A stretch of DNA of 5,650 nucleotides, taken from UMGS946 sp048421225. Lineage in GTDB: Bacteria > Bacillota > Clostridia > Christensenellales > CAG-138. The translations under genes were made by a program, and so were the position numbers. Below are positions 1 through 5,208 of the stretch, in pieces. The stretch is from positions 1 through 5,650 of the forward strand of contig DBFNRV010000007.1 of the NCBI GenBank assembly GCA_048421225.1, written 5' to 3'. The notes under the pieces were generated by a model. It did no database searches and was not told the DNA's origin. It saw only the letters and a list, made by a program, of their open reading frames with translations. The stretch's first letter is position 1. Every line of letters starts with the position of its first letter.

Positions 1-447
1 TGATTTTTCTTTTTTTGGTAAGTCAGTTCTTTGTATATCTTTATTTAATTGCATTGGATTTTCCGTCGTCGGGTTATCCGTTGTCGGATTTTCCAATATC
101 GGATTGCCCGTTGTTGGATTTTCCAATATCGGCTTATCCAATGGCGGCGGGGTCTGCGGCTGCTCAAATATGGTGTATTCAATCGCCGCCATTTTGCCCT
201 TGCCGTCGCGTCCTTGCTGCCGCGTGATATATCCGGCTTTTTCAAGTTCCCAAACGGCGGTACGAATAGCGTCGATACTTTCCCGGTTGATATGGGACAG
301 TCCCGCAAGGGTATAGTTCCAATCCTCCGGCAAGGACAGCATTTGCGATAGTAAGCCTTTCGCTTTTAGCGTAAGCTCCTTGTTGCGTAGGTGGTGGTTG
401 CTCATTACGGTATAGCCCTTGTTTCGCTCCACCCGGAAAACTGCCAT
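1..447 (-). CDS. ICE helix-turn-helix, replication-initiator-like protein (5' part, runs off the window)
   Basis: The frame is open for 149 codons from ATG at 447 to the window edge with no stop, so the gene is partial at its 3' end. The start is set by AAAGGAGTG about 10 nt upstream. The N-terminus (MAVFRVERNKGYTVMSNHHL, then LTLKAKGLLSQMLSLPEDWNYT and INRESIDAIRTAVWELEKAGYI) is a winged-helix domain of about 95 residues. I recognise it from replication or replisome-organiser-like proteins carried by ICEs of gut Firmicutes. A low-complexity Pro/Asn-rich linker (about residues 100-130) follows, made of five-residue repeats such as PILEN, PTTGN and PTTDN. The C-terminal domain is outside the window. 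It probably acts in replication or maintenance of the ICE; the biochemical role is inferred from family context only. It reads away from the cotJC junction into the ICE. Confidence 0.8.
   Translation of the reverse strand, partial: MAVFRVERNKGYTVMSNHHLRNKELTLKAKGLLSQMLSLPEDWNYTLAGLSHINRESIDAIRTAVWELEKAGYITRQQGRDGKGKMAAIEYTIFEQPQTPPPLDKPILENPTTGNPILENPTTDNPTTENPMQLNKDIQRTDLPKKEKS
58..147 (-). repeat. Six tandem 15-bp units within the ICE HTH gene
   Basis: Six contiguous 15-bp units start at 58, 73, 88, 103, 118 and 133. Units 3 and 5 are identical (ATTTTCCAATATCGG on the plus strand) and the others differ at a few positions. Read on the minus strand they encode in-frame pentapeptides PPLDK, PILEN, PTTGN, PILEN, PTTDN and PTTEN. 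A unit of five codons can expand or contract without shifting the frame, so copy number could vary between strains. Confidence 0.9.
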
Positions 448-476
448 AGCTTCATCACTCCTTTAACTGTGGATTT

Positions 477-588
477 GTTACGCGGTAGGACGCCGTTTTT
501 GAGGGTTTAGGTATAAACACCTTGCCCCGTCAAAACCGCGTCCGCAAAGCCGCTTGATACAAGGCTTTTTTCGGCTCTACTGCGTAAC
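477..588. repeat. Separated 12-bp inverted repeat in the ICE leader
   Basis: GTTACGCGGTAG at 477-488 and its inverse CTACTGCGTAAC at 577-588 match at 11 of 12 positions, about 88 bp apart, just upstream of the HTH gene. Together with the hairpins at 607-646 and 722-775 this makes most of the 448-757 stretch structured. I see no convincing gene there. It may be regulatory or part of an ICE replication or transfer region. Confidence 0.5.
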
Positions 589-606
589 ATGAGGGTATAA
601 AAATAG

Positions 607-646
607 CGGCGTTCCTTTTCTCCCGGTGTGGGAGTAAGAAACGCCG
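607..646 (-). terminator. Long hairpin upstream of the ICE HTH gene (possible attenuator or terminator)
   Basis: CGGCGTT.CTT..CTCCC (607-624) pairs with GGGAG.AAG.AACGCCG (630-646) around a five-base GGTGT loop, with only a central imperfection. On the minus strand the hairpin is followed by CTATTTTTATACC, a short U-rich tract. It lies about 160 bp before the start at 447, so it could terminate or attenuate transcription entering from the cotJC side. A DNA-level role, such as protein binding in ICE replication, is equally possible. Confidence 0.5.
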
Positions 647-721
647 CCTGTGCGGTACGATTATGTTTGGAAACGGCTTGTCCTATCATTTTTTGGTGAT
701 ATGTTGTCCTTATGATAACGC

Positions 722-775
722 AGCCGGGTAAGGCTTGTACTACATAAAATGTAGTGTTTATGCGGCTTTCCGGCT
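722..775. repeat. Extended imperfect inverted repeat near the ICE junction
   Basis: The inner part is a perfect 7-bp inverted repeat with a 3-base loop: ACTACAT (739-745), AAA, ATGTAGT (749-755). Outside it AGCCGG (722-727) pairs with CCGGCT (770-775), with further partial pairing between. The whole could form a 54-nt hairpin or cruciform. It lies about 25 bp inside the presumed ICE boundary, where recombinase or accessory-protein sites are expected. No U-tract marks it as a terminator. Confidence 0.6.
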
Positions 776-1020
776 TTGTTGTTCTTTCGCAGTCGTACCA
801 TCTGCTGCCATGTCTTCAGCAATATCGGCGAGGGGATCGCCTGTACATTGAATGTATGACGCGGTGAACGGCACCCCGTTTGCATCTACGGGGAAAACGC
901 CATGGTCATGCATGGTATAATAGCCAAGCAGTCCAGCTGCCTCAATATCGGCTATGCATGCGCCGCGCATACACTGAAGAATCATGGTGCCTATCATTTC
1001 CCAGTGCGCCATCTCTTCGG
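758..1020 (-). pseudogene. cotJC: cotJC middle fragment (residues 64-136), displaced from its 5' end and truncated by the ICE
   Basis: From the junction core this frame reads EEMAHWEMIGTM, then HDHGVFPVDANGVPFTASYIQCTGDPLADIAEDMAAD, the central part of the Mn-catalase-like coat protein CotJC. It has no start or ribosome binding site of its own; upstream in frame are element-derived residues (HKKGA). It is the continuation of the fragment ending at 4740: joining at the shared core gives GTEEMAHWEM without a frame shift. After Asp136 (800-802) the frame enters ICE sequence and adds GTTAKEQQSRKAA before a stop at 758. The usual last 50 or so residues, including the distal metal ligands (the REVVH-type region), are missing here and may lie beyond the other end of the ICE. 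Confidence 0.88.
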
Positions 1021-1024
1021 CGCC
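1006..1024. repeat. Left attachment site of the cotJC element
   Basis: The site reads GCGCC-A-TCTCTTCGG-C-GCC and matches the right site (4733-4751) at 17 of 19 positions. Left of the core is cotJC coding sequence (…CAC GCG on the minus strand); right of it is element sequence, a T6 tract followed by the recombinase stop codon. The central dinucleotide of TCTCTT is TC, which is GA on the cotJC strand. That is the type of non-palindromic pair used by several clostridial serine recombinases (TnpX, TndX), though the crossover position is inferred. Confidence 0.8.
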
Positions 1025-1028
1025 TTTT

Positions 1029-2627
1029 TTATGTATGTGACACGACGGCCTCAATTAAAGAGCCTGATTTTGGAAGCAAAGGATATATGGTAATTGCAAA
1101 GCCGTCCTCATTGCCATGCCACCGGCCCTTTTCCGCCTTGATATAAACTATTTTTTGTACGATCTCTTTTAATATCAGGTTTTTGGCATTGGCGCTTGAT
1201 ACCGCAAGCGCATCAACAATAGAAATACGGGGAGCGCTCTTTAGTTCGTAAATGCCGTTTGCGACCGCGGCTTCCTTAATTTCCTCTTCCAGGGCACTTT
1301 TTTTATTTAAAACGGATAAATGCCTTTGATTCAATTTTTCCTTGCGTTTTGAAAAGGTTTCAATATCATATATCCCCCTTTCAAACATATCGAATACATT
1401 ATCTATCTGGGCTTCAAGTGATTTTAATTCCAGGCTGGCGGATTGTAGGGCGCCTATAATGGGTTGTTTACTGTCTTCATCCGTTATACCGTTTTTAAAA
1501 TCAATCATATAGCCGTCAAGCCATTCATTAAGCGCGTAAAACACCGCCTTTTCAACCAAATCCATTGTTGATGACACCGTATTGCAGTTATGACTGGCGC
1601 ACATCAGCCGCGCCTTTTGGCTTTTATATGGACGGCGTACCATTTTTTTGCCGCATCTTCCACACAAAATGATACCTGCCAGGGGATTGCGCAAAGTAAA
1701 ATTACCGGTGTTGGAGCTGGGCTTCAACCGTCTTAAGCGTTCCTGAACTAATTTGAACACAGGATCAGGGATCAGAGCGGGATGAAGCCCCTCTGTAAGC
1801 ATATAATCTTTGGATCGCGGACGCTTTACGACTACTGTACCGTTATCAAATTGTTTTTTGCGCGGCCGCCAGTTCCAACGTAGCTTCCCAGTATATACCG
1901 GATTGGATAGTATACCGCGTACAGACGAATATGACCACGCGTCCCCCCTTTGAGGAGGGATGCCCAAACCGTTTAGCTTATCGGCAATTCCCGTGGCGCC
2001 GATGCTTTGGAGTCCGCCATTAGGCGTTTTAATACCATGAGCATACCAGTTAAAGATCATGCGAACAATATCCGCCTGTTCATCGTTGGGATAAAGGGTA
2101 AAGCCACTGGCGTCATTAAGCTTAACCCTGATATAGCCGTAAGGAGGAAGGCTGGCTATATATTTTCCCTCCTTTATGGCGCTCAATTTGCCCATCTGGA
2201 GGCGTCTGTTTATCGTTTTATATTCGCGTCTGCTCATAAAAAGGCCAAACTCAAAATATTCCTCGTCAAATTCGCTCGAGGGGTCATAGGTTTTCATTGG
2301 CGTTATTATCTTTGTTCCAGAATACTTAAAGGCCTGCGCGACAATTCCCTGATCTATAGTATCGCCCCTGGCAAGCCTTTCCACCTCCATAACGAACACT
2401 CCATCCCAAATATTGCTTTCAATGTCCGATAAAAGGCGTTGCATAATTGGACGGGAGCTTATAGTATCGCCGGATACAAGTTCGCGGTATATTTGAGATA
2501 CATATATTCCCTTCACGTTTGCCAGCTCGGACAATATGAATTCATGCCGCTTAAGCGTTTCTCCCTCGCCCCGCAGCTCGGCTTCCTCATCCTTACGCGA
2601 CTTTCTGAGGTACATGCAATATGCCAT
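1029..2627 (-). CDS. Large serine recombinase of the cotJC element
   Basis: 532 residues, normal for the large serine recombinases that excise and integrate elements at short att sites. The order is resolvase catalytic domain (about 1-145; YLRKSRKDEE with nucleophile Ser10 and Arg8, then SSRP and VERLARGD with the active-site arginines), recombinase DNA-binding domain (about 160-290), zinc ribbon with Cys322, Cys325, Cys343 and Cys348, coiled coil (about 395-455), and a C-terminal RWHG-containing tail. ATG at 2627 is preferred because GAAGGGAGC lies 9 nt before it; an in-frame GTG at 2645 precedes that site and is unlikely. The stop codon is 9 bp from the att core, so gene and site form one module. 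The architecture is that of SpoIVCA and TnpX/TndX. This subfamily, with GEGETL and ITPMKTYDP…FDEEYFEFGLFMSRREYKTINRR, is common in Clostridia. No sigma-E or sigma-K promoter is evident upstream. Confidence 0.95.
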   Translation of the reverse strand: MAYCMYLRKSRKDEEAELRGEGETLKRHEFILSELANVKGIYVSQIYRELVSGDTISSRPIMQRLLSDIESNIWDGVFVMEVERLARGDTIDQGIVAQAFKYSGTKIITPMKTYDPSSEFDEEYFEFGLFMSRREYKTINRRLQMGKLSAIKEGKYIASLPPYGYIRVKLNDASGFTLYPNDEQADIVRMIFNWYAHGIKTPNGGLQSIGATGIADKLNGLGIPPQRGDAWSYSSVRGILSNPVYTGKLRWNWRPRKKQFDNGTVVVKRPRSKDYMLTEGLHPALIPDPVFKLVQERLRRLKPSSNTGNFTLRNPLAGIILCGRCGKKMVRRPYKSQKARLMCASHNCNTVSSTMDLVEKAVFYALNEWLDGYMIDFKNGITDEDSKQPIIGALQSASLELKSLEAQIDNVFDMFERGIYDIETFSKRKEKLNQRHLSVLNKKSALEEEIKEAAVANGIYELKSAPRISIVDALAVSSANAKNLILKEIVQKIVYIKAEKGRWHGNEDGFAITIYPLLPKSGSLIEAVVSHT

Positions 2628-2670
2628 AATAAAAGCTCCCTTCACCGTTGTAATGGATGCTAATACATAA

Positions 2671-2700
2671 TTGGTACAATCTTTAAATCAAAAATATAAT
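2671..2700 (+). promoter_or_regulatory. Candidate sigma-A promoter for the 57-residue gene
   Basis: A perfect -10, TATAAT (2695-2700), lies 18 bp after TTGGTA (2671-2676), which matches four of six -35 positions. Transcription would start near 2707, about 80 nt before the start codon at 2790. The 2628-2789 intergenic region is AT-rich and divergent, so AT-rich hexamers are expected by chance. Confidence 0.4.
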
Positions 2701-2789
2701 ATAGAGACAGGCAGTTGTAAAAATTTATTCCAAATAAAAATCATAGAATTCCATAGATAACGCTATAGGAATCAAGAGGTGAATTGAAT

Positions 2790-2963
2790 ATGGAGACGGA
2801 TAAATCGGGATATGTAATGGAGCTTACGCTTGGCAATATTAAAATTAAAATATGCGATGATTGTTGTAACGCCTCGGACAGGGAGGTGGGGGAGATGCTG
2901 GCCCGAATCGCCAGCATATTTATGCAGGATAGGATGGGACAGACGCAGAAGGATGATATATAA
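2790..2963 (+). CDS. Small acidic protein of unknown function (57 aa) inside the element
   Basis: ATG at 2790 follows AAGAGGTGA with an 8-nt gap, a good ribosome binding site, and the frame runs 57 codons to TAA at 2961. The product (METDKSGYVMELTLGNIKIK, then ICDDCCNASDREVGEMLARI and ASIFMQDRMG) suggests a beta hairpin with a Cys-x-x-Cys-Cys cluster followed by an amphipathic helix. It is net acidic, with no signal peptide or membrane segment. I do not recognise the family. It is transcribed away from the recombinase and converges on sdaAA with a 32-bp gap. It could be a recombination directionality factor, since such factors are small and often encoded beside serine recombinases, or a small accessory protein like TnpW. 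Both are guesses from position and size. Confidence 0.65.
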   Translation: METDKSGYVMELTLGNIKIKICDDCCNASDREVGEMLARIASIFMQDRMGQTQKDDI

Positions 2964-2995
2964 ATAGGGCAGGGCGCATTCGATCAGCTGCAACG

Positions 2996-3880
2996 CTATC
3001 TGTCAGGCGACAGGCCCAAATCACTTTCAATTTGTTTTGCCGTGGGGGTTGCGGCAAGCCCACCTCTTGCGGTTTCGCGCAGATCCGTACTCATCAGCCT
3101 GCCTACGCTCCGCATAGCCCCCACGACTTCGTCAAAAGGTATTATGCTTTTGACGCCGGCAAGAGCCATGTCAGCCGAAAGCATGGCGTTGGCGGCTCCG
3201 ATTGCGTTTCTTTTTATACAGGGGCATTCGACGAGGCCAGCCACCGGATCGCATACAAGTCCCATTACGTTTTTCATTGCTATGGCGGCGGCGTCAAGCG
3301 CCTTTTGTGGAGTGCCGCCGCAAAGCTCGGTCAGGGCGGCGGCAGCCATAGCGGCTCCAACGCCCGTTTCCGCCTGACAGCCTCCCTCAGCGCCTGAAAT
3401 GGTGGCGTTTTGGGCGATTATCATGCCCACGGCGCCGGCGGCAAACAATCCCTGCACTAACTTATCGTCATCCCATCCCAGATCCTCTCCGCATACAAGC
3501 AGTACGCCCGGTAGGATACCGCTTGCGCCGGCTGTAGGCGCGGCTACGATCCGTCCCATCGACGCGTTTATCTCCACTACTGCCATTGAGGAGGCTACGG
3601 CACGAGCCATCCGGCTTCCCATAAGAGACTTTTCGGCGTAATCAAAGAAAATCCCCGAGTCGTTTCCCGTTAGCCCTGTTACTGAGAACTGCTCTTCTTC
3701 GATACCCTTTTTTACGGATAGGCGCATCGTGCTGAGATTTTTCCTCATCTCCTCAATGATCGCTTCCCTGTTGCGTTCGCCAAGCGATATTTCATATCTT
3801 ATCATAGCCTCAGCTATAGTAATGCCCTGCTCATCGCAGTATTCCAGGAGGTCCCTGCCGTTAGACATTCTGTTGTTCAT
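2996..3880 (-). CDS. sdaAA: L-serine dehydratase (ammonia-lyase), Fe-S dependent, alpha subunit
   Basis: Catalytic subunit that deaminates L-serine to pyruvate and ammonia in the cytoplasm with a [4Fe-4S] cluster. It has 294 residues, normal for a separate alpha subunit. PTAGASGILPG (115-125), GAEGGCQAETG with Cys168, and CDPVAGLVECPC with Cys210 and Cys221 are the family signatures. The spacings Cys168-42-Cys210-11-Cys221 fit the three cluster-binding cysteines known for this enzyme family. ATG at 3880 is chosen because GGAGGTGA precedes it and it overlaps the sdaAB stop (ATGA), which implies translational coupling. A longer frame from 3910 would include that ribosome binding site inside the gene. 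All key residues are present, so the enzyme looks functional. It is unusual cargo for an element inside a coat gene. Confidence 0.95.
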   Translation of the reverse strand: MNNRMSNGRDLLEYCDEQGITIAEAMIRYEISLGERNREAIIEEMRKNLSTMRLSVKKGIEEEQFSVTGLTGNDSGIFFDYAEKSLMGSRMARAVASSMAVVEINASMGRIVAAPTAGASGILPGVLLVCGEDLGWDDDKLVQGLFAAGAVGMIIAQNATISGAEGGCQAETGVGAAMAAAALTELCGGTPQKALDAAAIAMKNVMGLVCDPVAGLVECPCIKRNAIGAANAMLSADMALAGVKSIIPFDEVVGAMRSVGRLMSTDLRETARGGLAATPTAKQIESDLGLSPDR

Positions 3881-4539
3881 ACGCTTGTCACCTCCGTTAT
3901 CTCTGGACACCAGTCTAGAATCAGCTGCCTTGTTCTTTCCGAAACGGGTTCGTCCGTTTCAATTACCATATAAGCCTCCATGCTGCGGACCTGACGGAAA
4001 ACGCGCATAAACGCAACGTTTACCCGCTCGCGGGCCAAGATGCTGGTAACGCCGTTTATTACGCCGGGCACGTCCTTTTGCCGTATGATAAGCGTTGGAT
4101 AATCGCCTGAAAACTCAACACTAAGCCCATTGATGCTTGTTATCAGTATGCTGCCGCCGCCCGTTGACGCGCCGACCACCTCGGTAATGGAGCCCATAGA
4201 ATCTTCAATAAGTATTCGGGCGGTATTGGGATGCTCGGTTTCGTCGCCGCTGAATTTTACTTCGACTTCAATGTCCGCTTCCCTTGCCAGGAGCATGGCG
4301 TACCTAAGGCGTTCATCGTCGGGCTCAAGGCCTAAAACGCCTGCTACGAGAGCCTTATCCGTGCCATGACCGCGGCCGGTGCGCGCGAAGGAGCCATAAA
4401 GCGTTATAACCGCCCGCTTTACGTCCCTGCCAGCTATCTTCCAGGCCATATAGCCCAGCTTAGCCGCCCCGGCGGTGTGCGAACTTGAAGGACCGATCAT
4501 GCGCGGCCCGATTATATCAAACGTGCTGTAAGTCTTCAT
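3877..4539 (-). CDS. sdaAB: L-serine dehydratase, Fe-S dependent, beta subunit
   Basis: 220 residues, the usual length. The N-terminal serine-dehydratase beta domain contains IGPSSSHTAGAAKLG (15-29) and TGRGHGTDKAL (54-64). A C-terminal ACT-type regulatory domain (about 145-220; LIIRQKDVPGVINGVTSILA) follows. It pairs with the alpha subunit encoded immediately downstream, with which it overlaps by ATGA. ATG at 4539 is chosen over an upstream in-frame start at 4596 because GTGAGGT lies 6 nt before it, and because the upstream start would sit within the promoter -35 region. It is the first gene of a two-gene operon with its own sigma-A promoter. Confidence 0.95.
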   Translation of the reverse strand: MKTYSTFDIIGPRMIGPSSSHTAGAAKLGYMAWKIAGRDVKRAVITLYGSFARTGRGHGTDKALVAGVLGLEPDDERLRYAMLLAREADIEVEVKFSGDETEHPNTARILIEDSMGSITEVVGASTGGGSILITSINGLSVEFSGDYPTLIIRQKDVPGVINGVTSILARERVNVAFMRVFRQVRSMEAYMVIETDEPVSERTRQLILDWCPEITEVTSV

Positions 4540-4567
4540 TAATAACCTCACATGGGTTGGTTTTGAT

Positions 4568-4596
4568 ATTATAGCAGGGGACAGTAAATAAATCAA
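4568..4596 (-). promoter_or_regulatory. Sigma-A promoter of sdaAB-sdaAA
   Basis: On the minus strand TTGATT (4591-4596) and a perfect TATAAT (4568-4573) are separated by exactly 17 bp. Transcription would begin near 4561, about 20 nt before the sdaAB start codon. This is a housekeeping-type promoter inside the element, so the operon should be expressed in growing cells independently of the sporulation-type cotJ promoter. Confidence 0.8.
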
Positions 4597-4702
4597 ATAA
4601 AGCGGGTAAAGTTTAAATTAAATTGCCGTCGAACGCAGAAATTTAACTCTAATAATGCATTTGACTGCGGTTGCTTAGGGGATGCTACCCTCAGTTTAAA
4701 AG

Positions 4703-4720
4703 GGTAAACCAGCTTTTACC
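4703..4720. repeat. GGTAAA/TTTACC inverted repeat beside the right att site
   Basis: GGTAAA (4703-4708) and TTTACC (4715-4720) are inverted around a 6-bp spacer, inside the element and 13 bp from the right att site. The position would suit an accessory protein or recombinase-arm site. With 6-bp arms it could also be chance. The rest of 4597-4702 shows no gene. Confidence 0.35.
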
Positions 4721-4934
4721 GACAGGAAAATGGCGCCGTCTCTTCGGTGCCAATGTCATTTAGTGTTGCGCGTACCCTGTCGTCGGGCATGCTGAACCGC
4801 TGTGTCAAGTAGCGCATAGCCGCGGCAAGTTCTGAATCAGGGCCGCCGTACTGGGCCATGAGGGCCTTTGCCATACGCGGGTTTGGTCTGGTTATGTTTA
4901 CGGGGAACTCAAGCTTCTTTTGATATATCCACAT
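4716..4934 (-). CDS. cotJC: Spore coat protein CotJC, interrupted N-terminal part
   Basis: Residues 1-65 (MWIYQKKLEFPVN, then AQYGGPDSELAAAMRYLTQRF and LNDIGTEE) are typical CotJC, a Mn-catalase-like inner coat protein. The frame then enters the element, adds TAPFSCR and stops at 4716, giving a 72-residue product against roughly 190 for the family. Glu35 and Glu65 correspond to metal-ligand positions of Mn catalases. The next ligand, His68, lies in the displaced fragment at 758-1020, so the break falls within the EExxH motif. ATG at 4934 follows GAGGAGGTAAG directly after the cotJB stop. It is last in the cotJABC operon. Intact protein would need loss of the 3.7-kb element and also of the ICE further on. 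Confidence 0.9.
   Translation of the reverse strand: MWIYQKKLEFPVNITRPNPRMAKALMAQYGGPDSELAAAMRYLTQRFSMPDDRVRATLNDIGTEETAPFSCR
4733..4751. repeat. Right attachment site of the cotJC element
   Basis: The site reads GCGCC-G-TCTCTTCGG-T-GCC, the partner of 1006-1024. Right of the core is cotJC (GGC ACC GAA GAG on the minus strand, Gly-Thr-Glu-Glu); left of it is element DNA. The two mismatches to the left site flank the core and assign each half to gene or element: T4748 gives the family Thr of GTEE, whereas C1021 would give Ala. Confidence 0.8.
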
Positions 4935-4948
4935 ACTTACTTACCTCC

Positions 4949-5197
4949 TCAGCTTTCCCATGGCCACTTTGAACATACCCAACTGCCCTTGCAGGTCGGC
5001 GAGTGTCCAAAATTCATAAGCGGCTCGTAAAGCTCTTCATATTCAGCTATCAGCTCGTTCAGCTTACGGGAATAAACAAGATAATCTGCAAGCGCAGCCT
5101 CATCGCACGGATGTGTGTCAATATAGAGGTTTAATTCGATGCAGATAAATTGATATTCGGAAATTTTAAGCAACAGATCGCTTTGTGTGCACTGCAT
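4949..5197 (-). CDS. cotJB: Spore coat protein CotJB
   Basis: 82 residues, close to the usual family length. The conserved core is visible: ELNLYIDTHPCDEAALADY (21-39) and YEELYEPLMNFGHSP (54-68), ending in WPWES, as in CotJB proteins. It acts with CotJA and CotJC in the inner spore coat. ATG at 5197 follows AGGAGGTG, and the cotJA stop lies within that ribosome binding site. 14 bp separate its stop from the cotJC start, consistent with one transcript. It appears intact. Confidence 0.93.
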   Translation of the reverse strand: MQCTQSDLLLKISEYQFICIELNLYIDTHPCDEAALADYLVYSRKLNELIAEYEELYEPLMNFGHSPTCKGSWVCSKWPWES

Positions 5198-5208
5198 ACA
5201 AACACCTC

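Larger units (their letters stand above)
1..799 (-). mobile_element. Terminal part of an integrative conjugative element inserted in cotJC
   Basis: Homology of the cotJC fragment to Mn-catalase-type coat proteins stops abruptly after the conserved AEDMAAD (Asp codon 800-802), where the family normally continues with QKAR. From about 799 leftward the sequence is unlike cotJC. It holds about 350 bp of structured non-coding DNA and then a gene of ICE type reading inward. The simplest reading is that this is one end of an ICE, with its recombinase and conjugation genes beyond the window. The exact boundary is uncertain by several bases because only one end is visible. A chimeric assembly or a non-ICE insertion remains possible. 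Confidence 0.6.
1012..4738. mobile_element. 3,727-bp skin-like element interrupting cotJC
   Basis: The element is bounded by a 9-bp identical core, TCTCTTCGG, at 1012-1020 and 4739-4747. It carries its own large serine recombinase at the left end. Its two flanks are adjacent, in-frame parts of a single gene, cotJC. Joining the flanks at the core gives LNDIGTEEMAHWEMIGT, the unbroken family sequence, so the ends are defined to within the core. Cargo is a divergently oriented 57-residue protein gene and the sdaAB-sdaAA operon. The layout matches skin-type intervening sequences removed by a serine recombinase in the sporulating mother cell. That this copy excises, and when, is inferred. Confidence 0.85.

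Noticed and set aside
546..570. Plus-strand terminator-like AAAGCC…GGCTTT with T-run
   Set aside because: The 6-bp stem has an 11-nt loop and no plus-strand gene ends nearby.
507..689. Minus-strand 60-codon open frame upstream of the ICE HTH gene
   Set aside because: It has no ribosome binding site at a proper distance, contains the long hairpin at 607-646, and resembles no family I know.
661..885. Minus-strand 74-codon frame overlapping the cotJC fragment and the ICE junction
   Set aside because: It overlaps the clearly homologous cotJC frame in another phase and crosses the insertion boundary.
2007..2663. Plus-strand open frames opposite the recombinase
   Set aside because: They are antisense shadows of the recombinase gene, without ribosome binding sites or recognisable domains.
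2628..2720. Sigma-E or sigma-K promoter for the recombinase
   Set aside because: CATCCATTA near the start is one base off the sigma-K -10, but the AC is only 14 bp away and no sigma-E -35 is well placed, so developmental control of the recombinase is not supported by sequence here.
2741..2757. GAATTC-centred near-palindrome before the small gene, considered as an operator
   Set aside because: The arms align only with a gap and the region is AT-rich; too weak to call.
2964..2995. Bidirectional terminator between the 57-residue gene and sdaAA
   Set aside because: No stem of useful length or T-tract is present in the 32-bp gap.
3032..4369. Several plus-strand frames opposite sdaAA and sdaAB
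   Set aside because: They are Ala/Pro/Ser-rich antisense shadows of two well-supported genes.
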